NCBI GenBank assembly: GCA_954871525.1
Contig: OX940862.1
Span: forward strand, 34,340,232 to 34,404,231
From: Parietaria judaica
Taxonomy: Eukaryota; Streptophyta; Magnoliopsida; Rosales; Urticaceae
Direction: 5' to 3'
Length of the DNA: 64,000 bases
This document shows positions 55,870-64,000 of this stretch, piece after piece (within the stretch, counting starts at the first letter, position 1; every line of letters begins with the position of its first letter). The notes below the pieces were generated by a model, which saw only the letters and a list, made by a program, of their open reading frames with translations, was not told the origin of the DNA and ran no database searches. Position numbers and translations under genes: made by a program.

Positions 55870-56310
55870 GCATGTTTGGATTGCGGAGTTTTCCTATGCA
55901 ATGAACCACGAAATAAGTGAGGAGTTCATGAGTTCATGAGTTCGTTTTTTGTTTTTGTTATTCTTTCTCTTTTTATTTTCCTTTCAATGGTGAAAAATTA
56001 TGATTAAATAATGTAATTGCGTATTAGCTTTGCGGGGTTTTCTATGTGAGGAACCAAAGATTGAGCAAGGAGATTGTGAGGTTCAAAATTGTTGCTATTA
56101 TTATTTCCATGATTTCTTTGTTAAAAAGAAGTGAGGAGTTTATAAGTTTTTTATGTCTTTGTTTTTCTTTCTCCTTATATTTCAGTGGTGAAATAATTAC
56201 GATCCATTTATGTATCTACGCATTGCTTTGTGAGATTTTCTACGAGAGGAAATACATATTGAGCGAGATTGTGAGGATCGAAATAGTTTTTCTATTACCA
56301 AAACTTTTTT
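55870..56310. repeat. Imperfect tandem repeat of about 180 bp inside the Helitron
   Basis: Copies share GCGGAGTTTTCCTATG/GCGGGGTTTTCTATGTGAGG/GTGAGATTTTCTACGAGAGG followed by AGTGAGGAGTT and CAATGGTGAAAAATTA/CAGTGGTGAAATAATTA. The last copy is partial. Confidence 0.7.
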
Positions 56311-57189
56311 AATAAGCACTCAAACTATTTAACAAAATATTCATTTTGATAACTTTCACATTCTAAAAAAATACACAATAAATGGTATTTTGTTGATTTT
56401 CTTTTTTGTATTTCGGCTTAAAATAATATCATCCTTAAAATTGGAGAAAGTTGTTCTCGGTATTATTTCAGATAACCAATCGCATGTTTCGATGACGGAG
56501 TTAGTCCGACCAGATTTTGATTTTGTTGTGTAATAATCTTTTTCTATTGTAGAATTCGGATTCTTTTATTTCCAAGTCTCCCTAAGTTTAATCAGAGTTA
56601 CTGAGTAGGATGACATAAATATTGTATTGTAATTTCATTATTATGTGTTTGACTTTGTTCTATGTACTGTAAGATATTATTAGTGCACTACTTTACCTGT
56701 TTAGAAATGTGAATTAAAAATTAAATGAATAATAATTTTTTATATTTTATGACTTCTAATTATTTTTAATATAAACTAACTTAATAAAATAAATTATTTC
56801 ATACATAATGTTATAAATGATTTTTTTAATTCTTCACTTATTTAAGTTTTATTATTAATAAAATTGATAAGTATTTTTATCAGTATTTATGAACATATTT
56901 TATTACCACCACGCGAAGCACAATGCAGTCCATAGTTACTATCAAAATCTCTACATCTATCAACAAATTTGGATGAAACGTGGACTGATTTAGATTTTTT
57001 TTTTACTATTAATTGCTAAATACGGAGTTACAACATGCCATTACATTTAGAGAAGAAGAAAAAAAAAGTTAAGACTTATACTACCTATACTCCAATTATA
57101 CATTTGTATATATAAAAAAATATATAAATTTTATAGTACTGCTTTATAAATATTAAAATATATTATATATAAAACGAGATTTTATTCGC

Positions 57190-57220
57190 CACCGCGCGAA
57201 GCGCGGTGCCTTTCCACTAG
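57190..57220 (+). other. Helitron 3' terminator hairpin and CTAG end
   Basis: An 8-bp perfect stem (CACCGCGC/GCGCGGTG) with a GAA loop and the terminal CTAG, the signal that ends rolling-circle transfer. Confidence 0.85.
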
Positions 57221-59324
57221 TTAAATAAATTAAACCAAAACAATGTAAATGGTTTATCATTTTTAAAGCCATCATTACCACATGGCAAATGGAGGATCTA
57301 CTAGCGTGCAAGTGGCCCGCAGTTAATAGTTACAGTGAATAGTTACGTGAACAGACACTAACGAAAAAAAATGAATAGCAATGATGGTCAACTCCTCAAA
57401 ACGTTCCTTGAGTAATATTACCGTTACTTTTTGAGGTTGAGTATATGCCACTAACTTTGAGCAAAATTTAGGCATTTATACCGCAGTTAGTCCTAAACTA
57501 AATAAAAGGCATAAACTATGAGCTTATTTTTTTTTCTTTTTCCTATATGTATTTTTATTAGTTAGTTTAATTAACATTTTTTGACCAAAATTGGTTTTTT
57601 AGTATCGACTACCGTGAATTGTGTAGAGAAAATGAAACGATTCTTAAGATGATAAAAACGAGTCCAACGGATCATCGAGCTCCATTTACAAAATCCAATG
57701 AATGAATGAGCACTTTTTATTTATAAAATGGCTCAAAATCCAATCTCTATTTTAAGTTTAACCATCCACCACCATTAATATTATTTATTAATGGTGTCGC
57801 CACGTAGACAGAGCGATGGGAAATTTGAATAAGTTGGTTTGGTTTCTGGCGAATAAGAGTAAGTAATGTCCATCTCTCGGCCACGTATTGCATTTGCTAT
57901 TCATTATGTACAATCGCATTCAAAGTATCAACAATCAAGATATTTTCTCTTTTTCTTTTTTGTTATGTAAAATTAACTCCAATCATTATCTGTGAATTTG
58001 AAGAGTGTTCGCAGCTTATTATCGATTAATCGAGGATTTTTATACACATATAAAATACTGCTAAAAGAATTAAAGTAACCGCTAGAACTTTATATAAGAG
58101 TTTACCAACAATTTAATAACAAACCAAGAATACAAAAGAAGAACGCCAATTCTTCTACAAATTAATAAAATAAATATGAGGATATGCCAAATCTTATGAT
58201 TTATAATATATTTGTCAATTTATGATTGATACATAATATCTAATCAGTAAATATTTTATTAATTAAATAAATAAATCCATATAATTAAATTATAAATTTA
58301 AATGTTTAACTATTGAATTACTTAAAAAAAAATTATATAGAATTAAGCATATATCATCTATTTTGTAAAATAGTTTTTGACCAAAAGTTTGTCAAACATA
58401 AAGTTCCGTTTTTTGATACCTTTATTGCTTATAATTCCAAAATAAAAGTGACGCAAAACTCACCGACAGCAATAAATATTAAATAAAATTGGAGTGACGT
58501 TTTACTATTACTGGCTAACTTACTTTAAGAATAGTGCAATTATACGTTATGGTCAAAATTGCGTTCGTCGGTGCTTATACCTAATCACTCACACGTGTTA
58601 TATTCGGTTCTTACGCGTTCAGCTTTACTCTTGAATTCCTCATTTATTCATTAAAATGGAACATTCAACGGATTTTACGTTCATGAAATGAAAGAAAACA
58701 ACGCAAAAGTAACTAGTCAAACCAAAACACATAATACCACTTTAATGTAGTAATTTAAGGGAAGCAAATGCTAATGTGCGGTTACTTTATCTTTCTAATT
58801 TTAATTTTATTCAATTTTATTTTATTTTATCACTTTTAATCCTTTTACTTTTAAGCTTCTATAAAGTGGAACTAATCCGTATCGGTCTATTATATTTTTA
58901 AAAAATGATCGATCTTGTAATTTTGGTTTAAGAAAGTAAAATTTGATTACTACAAAATAACCAAAGAGCCGATTGTATTAAGCCCACGAATCCAAACCAT
59001 AAATTCGGTCTATAAATTTAAGCATTTTGATTTTATTTTTCTTTAACGTTAATGTATGATTAATGTTTTGAATATATATTATATGCCATCAAATAAGATT
59101 ACTTATTTTTAGAAACAAAACCAACCAACATAGAATATGACCAACAATAGTAACTAATAACTTAAGAAAATTATTATTTTATGGGTATAATTGAATATTT
59201 AATATTAGTTTTCAGTTTATTATTGATTTTTTTAATAAAAAACACACATTTTATTCACATAGTTTTGTGTCAGTTTACACTAAATATTATTTGATTTTCA
59301 CTTTTGTATTGAATTTCATTTTTT
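57221..59324. other. AT-rich intergenic DNA with decayed MITE end
   Basis: Around 57405-57500 the complement GGACTAACTGCGGTATAAAT resembles the end of the 516-2065 MULE-type element, but no partner end was found. The rest is AT-rich and without coding signal. Confidence 0.4.
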
Positions 59325-59515
59325 TTAATGCAACGGTTCTATTGGCCAAGACTACACGTATTCACATTACAAGATATATTCGCAATTTTAGAACAAATTG
59401 ACAATATAAGTCGCACATACTATCGGCCAATATCACAAATATACGAATGTCGCCGTCATAGTGAAATTGATCTCTGAACCGCTCGTGAAATCTTGTAGTG
59501 AGTTTACCATTATTT
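59325..59515 (-). mobile_element. Diverged tRNA-derived SINE, copy 3
   Basis: Shares CTATTGGCCAAG and CTATCGGCCAAT tail words with copy 2 and has an A-rich tail on the minus strand (59317-59326). A possible B box, GGTTCAGAGATC, is present, but the A box is lost. Confidence 0.4.
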
Positions 59516-60099
59516 ATACCTCCTAAGTTTGATTATAGAACTTCCTTCATTAATCAATTTAATTTATTTTTATTTTTCATTTCAACCTTAATCTACCTTG
59601 AAATATATATTATATTTTAAATCAAATTCAAAGTGAATAAGCGGGACCCGCAAGGTTGTGTAACTATAAATCTATAATGTATGCAGTCACGAAATCCACC
59701 ATTAAAACAGCTGGCATTGCATGAACGCGTGGGGAAAAACTTGTTCACTACTACTCCCTCACTTAGTTAGACTCACAATTCAATCCAACATCAACTTATA
59801 TCAGTCGTGTTATATATTATAATATATAGTATTAATACTAACCCAATTAAATAATTATTAATGTATTAATATCACTTTTCAATTCATCACAATATGGACA
59901 GCTGAGCCGGAGAAAGATTCAGATCCATCAAATTTGGGATCTCTTTCAAGTTGGAATCATTTATTTATTTTTTCAAATTATTTGTTTCAGTTTCTTTTAG
60001 GATTTAGATCCACTAAACTGGTCATAAGAAGGTTCAAAATTCTGATTCATCCTCTTAACTATTTCAATAAACAAATATATAAAAACAAAATTGACGTAA
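59516..60099. other. Intergenic DNA, no gene seen
   Basis: AT-rich; a 68-codon frame at 59934-60140 has no recognisable features. Confidence 0.4.
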
Positions 60100-60716
60100 A
60101 AACACACAAAATTAGGTTGAATGGTGTTAAAGAGGGTTGAAACTTGTTAATCAAATTAGTGTGAAATTTTGTTACACTTGGTTTATTTTTTCATTTGTAG
60201 TCTCACATGGATAGATGACACGAGTTTGATAGTGTTTATATACCAAATATCTAGAAACAATGACTTAGTCATTGGGGTCATCAATTTTTATGACGTAGAG
60301 CGGACTATGAATTAACACAAGAACGCGTCTCAACGAGTATGAAACTCGGGAATTGACAGCAAAAGCTTCAGTTTTCTATTCATTCAAATCTGAGAAATAC
60401 AATAACATCCACCACTCTTATATAGAGATAGGGTTTAAACCGAAAAACAAGAAAAGAGGAAACAAATTCCTTAAATCACTCTTAACTAAACTGGAAATAA
60501 TATAATAATAATTAAATAGAGGATATCTTGAAGATATCCGCATCATTCTCCCGATGTTGAGAAAATTCGTCCTCGAATTTATTGGGGTAGGCAGGCAGAA
60601 CTCAAGTGGGCGTCAGGGCGAGAGGTCGTGATTTATGATGGGAGGTTTGTCGGGAGGTTTCTTCGCACGCCTGATTATTGGCTTTAACTGGATATCGTCA
60701 AGCAGTGAGTTGGCGT
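60100..60716 (-). mobile_element. 3' end of a Gypsy-like element: pol-end spacer and part of LTR
   Basis: On the minus strand ATTCGAGGACGAATTTTCTC is followed by GGGAGAATGATGCGG at about 60530, a motif I associate with the region just before the 3' LTR of plant Gypsy elements. Beyond it, CTCTATATAAGAGTGG (about 60413-60428) looks like an LTR TATA box. The outer LTR border is not resolved. The interior continues beyond the solo LTR at 63471. Confidence 0.45.
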
Positions 60717-60721
60717 GCTCC

Positions 60722-63465
60722 TGTTGGGAATCACGTCTCGGATTCCGTAAAATTATCACGATTTATACCTCCGAACCGTCAGGGTAACATTTAAAAATTA
60801 TTTAAAGCGGAAAAACTTGTTATCCTAACAACGGTCCGAATATCGGATAATGACCATATCCCAAGATCTGATAAATATTATGTAATTTAATATTCATAAA
60901 TCATTATTAATAAACTAGTCATAATAGGAAATAAATAGAAAGCAGTAAATGTTTGCATTTATTAACCCATTGCATAAGGCCGTACCTCGTATGATGATTT
61001 CCGGATGCGCGCTCTGAATCGGCCAGGGCTCCGCCGGTGCTGAGGGAAACTCCCGTGATCTTCCGGGATATTCTCGTGGAATCCTCGTACCGAAGCGTGG
61101 GCTTCGCCGGCAGGACTCCATCGCAAAATCTTAACTGATGGTTCTTTTTAAGCTTCCGGAGAAATAGTCTCCTAAGCCGAACCAGAACAAAGAGATCAGA
61201 GAGAAAATTCGCAGACCCTGAGGGAGAGGGAGAGTTCGAATTTTTCTCTGAGGAAAGGTGTGAAAAATGTGTAGAATGAGCCTCCTATTTATAGGCTCAA
61301 AACCGTAACCGAATTGGAGAATTTTCCTCCCTAATTTCGAATTCTATTAATTAAATATAATTAATTATCTTAATCCAATGGTCCAGATTTAATCTCATCT
61401 AAATCCAATGAATATAATTAATTAGGGATTTAATTAAATAAGAAAGATTTAGATAAATAAAAAATCCAATCTTATCTTCTTATCAGTATAAAATTCAAAT
61501 TATCATATATATATATATATATAATTCAAATTATCATTATCTAGATCCAACGGTTGAGATAAATCTTTAAACCAATCTAATGGATCAAATTAGTTTTGGA
61601 TAAAAATCAAATAAAAATATTTATTAAAAACAATTTCGAATTTATTCTTAAACCATAATTCGAATATATATATAGATATATATAATTTATTAATTTTCAA
61701 TCCGACGGTAAAGATTAAATCTTAGACCGATCTAACGGATACAATTAATTAATCAAATTCGAAAAATAAAACTTGGTCACCAAGTCATTAATTTCGAATT
61801 TATCAATATCCTAATCCAACGGTTGATGTTAAATCATAACCGATCCTATGGATAATATTGATTTTAGGGATTTGCTAAAATACCAAAACATTTGATACTT
61901 ATGCCGCAAATATGGAAATACCAAATCATGCCATTCGAATTTAACTAGGGTTTCATATATCAAACCCTAATTCGAATTTACACATATGAATATATATAAA
62001 TATATATTTTTATTTATTAATATAAATCTATTAGTTATTAATTAATTATTAATAAGATATTAATAATTAAATCCAAATAATTAAATTATATTAATAAATC
62101 CTGATCTCAATATCATACATTAAAATGTCATGGTGCCACACCATCATTTAAATTCGTGACACGTGATTTAATTTCAAAGTTTATCGAACCGATCATAACT
62201 TAGAAAATCCATAAATCACTAACCGTAAGTCGAAATGACTTGGTTCAAAAAGAAAAGTTGCTTAGAATTTAATTTCCAACAACATGGTGCTGATAGAAAA
62301 TCTAAATTGTAACTTTCTTTTATCAGTTAATTTCGTGTACCAAAATATGATACTGTTGCCACGCTAACGATAAAACTATCTGATGTCTGCCACAGACCTT
62401 TCAGTTTTATAAGTCAAGCCAAATGATTAAACATTATCCAGAATGTATTTTAATCACGTACGTATCATCCGTTACGGAGCTATCCTGGGGACCATGGACC
62501 CGTATCACTTAAGCTCCAACGAGCTGCTAGTTGTTCGTCAAACCTCGAAGTGATTCCACTATAGACCCGAGGCTGCACTCTTTAGTGATACGGTATGTAT
62601 TATTCCCTTTATAATAGCAGGGTTTCCATTGATACAATCAAATTTGGGTTATTGATCTTTCACTTGATGATTCACAAACGAGAAGGCGGTTTCTACCGTT
62701 ATGCCCCTCATTGCATTTTCATCCTTGACTCAGTCAGTAATATTATGAGTAACCCACTTATGGTTTTCGATTCATAAGTTGCGCACGGGTACCTCTCACT
62801 TCTCACCACCGACAATCAAGGGAATCATCATCACTCTGAAGAGAGCTGTGTGATGCCCATGTCTATGACAAAGCTACCCTTACTGCTGACTATCATGTTC
62901 CCAAAATAATAGTGTTGGGAACAGCGGTAATATTTCGTATTCTTTAACGGTTAAATCAAAGAACAATCAAGCCAGCAGCTTGGACTCAAGATCACTCAGG
63001 ACTTAGATCGAATATCCATTTGATCATCTACTAGTGACTCAACTCCAAGTTATCAGTGACGGTCTTATATGATAACTTCCGGAGTTTAAGTCAGGTCCAG
63101 TCCAGTATGAAGACACTTCATACTTAATGCACTTCTAGTGAGTGTGACACACACAAAATCTAGAATATGATTATCACTTAGTCACATTAATGACCTTATA
63201 CAATTAATGGGCTCCCACCCAGTTGATCAGTTCACGGACATTTTAAGTTCATTTATTATGATTATTAATTCTTCCTCACATTGATTCTGTTGTGATAATA
63301 ATAACATAATTGCATCCTTCATGAACTAAGGAATCAAACATTCTATTTTAATCTACCAGAAACTATAATAAGATTATCATAATAAGCATCATCTTTATTC
63401 AACGACTTGTCATAATCTTTTACAAATGGATAAAATATCTTGTTTAAGGACACATATGTCCAACA
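60722..63465 (-). mobile_element. Solo LTR, 2744 bp, with perfect target duplication
   Basis: Ends are TGTTGGACATATGTGTC (minus-strand start) and GGGAATCCCAACA-type CA (plus start TGTTGGGAATCACG). Flanking gctcc is identical at 60717-60721 and 63466-63470. The minus strand carries a promoter-like GCCTATAAATAGGAGG (TATA at 61285-61293), followed by a C/T-rich start region and a G/C-rich stretch containing a 68-codon frame (60915-61121). No PBS, PPT or coding domain is present. One LTR with an intact duplication means the internal part was removed by LTR-LTR recombination. The 68-aa frame starting MESCRRSPRFGTRIPREYPG lies in the transcribed part of the LTR and is probably leader, not a gene. 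Confidence 0.85.
61285..61293 (-). promoter_or_regulatory. TATA box of the 2.7-kb LTR
   Basis: TATAAATAG on the minus strand, followed after about 30 bp by a CATTCTACAC-type start region; typical LTR promoter spacing. Confidence 0.6.
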
Positions 63466-63470
63466 GCTCC

Positions 63471-64000
63471 GTCTTAGCGAAAAAAAAATCGTCGCACCAG
63501 AAAACTCCTAGTCAGCGGCATTGGCGAGGAGGCTGGTGCGAGGTGGTTACCGCGATGATGAAATACGTGTTTACGTTGCTGGCTAACTTTAGGAATGTTC
63601 GTCGAAGAAAGATCCTCAGGGTAAGTTCGTCGAGGTAGGTTCGGCGAGGTCGGTTCCACGAGGAAGTGTTCGCGAGGAAGTGTCCGCGAGGAAGTATCCA
63701 CGATGAAGTGTCCGCGAGGAGGTTTTCTCGAGGCAAGGTTGGCGGGGGAGGTTCCTCGAGAATGGTGTGGCGAAGGACAATAATATGTTCGACGTCACCG
63801 ACTAGCGCGAGAGCGTCGTCGGCAGTGCTGGGTTCCTCGTCATCGGTGCACGTGTGACGCCGCCAGAGTCGTCTTCGTAAAAAGACATCCATGCTCGCGA
63901 TCGTCATGACCGTCACTACAGCAGGCACGCTTGGTGCAGCGTCATCAGTGGCCTTGCTCGAGACGAAAGTATGCTCGTCGGAGAAAAACTCGTCGTCCGT
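63471..64000 (-). other. Partial open frame with 20-bp repeats, runs off the window
   Basis: Read on the minus strand from the window edge the frame is open to a stop at 63512 (at least 160 codons). Its first part is acidic (TDDEFFSDEHTFVSSKATDD), the middle contains MDVFLRRRLWRR and the end is shaped by imperfect CGAGGAAGTGTCCG-type repeats (63640-63740). It probably belongs to the interior of the Gypsy-like element interrupted by the solo LTR. No domain is recognised. Confidence 0.35.

Larger units (their letters stand above)
52998..57220 (+). mobile_element. Non-autonomous Helitron, 4223 bp
   Basis: It begins A|TCTATATATATAAAAGG, the usual 5' TC with TATA-rich start. It ends with a hairpin CACCGCGC-GAA-GCGCGGTG (57190-57208), 12 bases, and CACTAG|T, matching the Helitron 3' rule (hairpin, then CTRR, insertion between A and T). 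No Rep/helicase frame is visible. The interior has 5'-UTR-like and intron-like stretches, a duplicated AGATTCTAAGTCATGCAAT (about 54571 and 54631), three imperfect copies of an about 180-bp unit (55870-56300) and a dispersed 65-bp duplication (about 55090 and 56420). A weaker hairpin word, CCACGCGAAGCACAATG, lies at about 56908. Confidence 0.8.

Noticed and set aside
60915..61121. 68-codon frame starting MESCRRSPRF
   Set aside because: It lies in the transcribed leader part of the solo LTR; no domain supports a protein.
1..64000. tRNA, rRNA or other structured RNA genes
   Set aside because: Apart from SINE A/B boxes, no cloverleaf or rRNA-like sequence was seen.

Overview
The window is nuclear DNA from a flowering plant, most likely a eudicot. 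Genes have short GT-AG introns, noncoding DNA is strongly AT-rich, and most of the sequence is transposable elements (LTR retrotransposons, MULE-type and hAT-like DNA elements, a Helitron, tRNA-derived SINEs). The proteins resemble Arabidopsis orthologues as I remember them. The species cannot be named from the sequence.

Four intact host genes are supported. OXI1 is an AGC protein kinase on the minus strand (7187-8539, 2 exons, 423 aa). HINT3 is a histidine-triad protein on the plus strand (22594-24040, 7 exons, 205 aa). CHIP is a TPR/U-box co-chaperone ubiquitin ligase on the plus strand (36795-38369, 8 exons, 280 aa). PUB9 is an ARM-repeat U-box ligase on the minus strand (49699-51217, 2 exons, 456 aa). 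All exon joins keep phase and all start and stop codons are present. They are ordinary dispersed genes, not an operon or cluster. The two U-box ligases lie 11 kb apart and look like chance neighbours.

Layout. 1-2200: AT-rich DNA and a 1.55-kb foldback MULE-type element. 2.2-2.6 kb: a CG-rich low-complexity island. 2.6-7.2 kb: unannotated AT-rich DNA with one possible decayed DNA element. 7.2-8.7 kb: OXI1. 9.3-17.1 kb: a SINE, then a hAT-like element split by a 5.1-kb gene-capturing element and by an LTR. The 5.1-kb element carries an intron-containing fragment of eIF3 subunit i and a 190-bp tandem array, and is flanked by 186-bp direct repeats. 20 kb: a second LTR of the same family. 22.6-24 kb: HINT3. 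26.1-31.3 kb: a complete non-autonomous LTR retrotransposon with no pol, filled with tandem arrays. 31.8-32.3 and 34.7-35.1 kb: two palindromic MITEs with target duplications. 36.8-38.4 kb: CHIP. 39.8-40.05 kb: an orphan exon. 43.2-47.9 kb: a very young Copia element that encodes only Gag. 49.7-51.2 kb: PUB9. 52-52.9 kb: a 266-bp tandem array. 53.0-57.2 kb: a non-coding Helitron. 60.1-64 kb: remains of a Gypsy-like element interrupted by a 2.74-kb solo LTR with perfect target duplication.

The most unusual objects are the eIF3i-capturing element with its 186-bp flanking duplication, the array-filled pol-less retrotransposon, and the gag-only Copia element with two CCHC boxes and a series of polypurine tracts.
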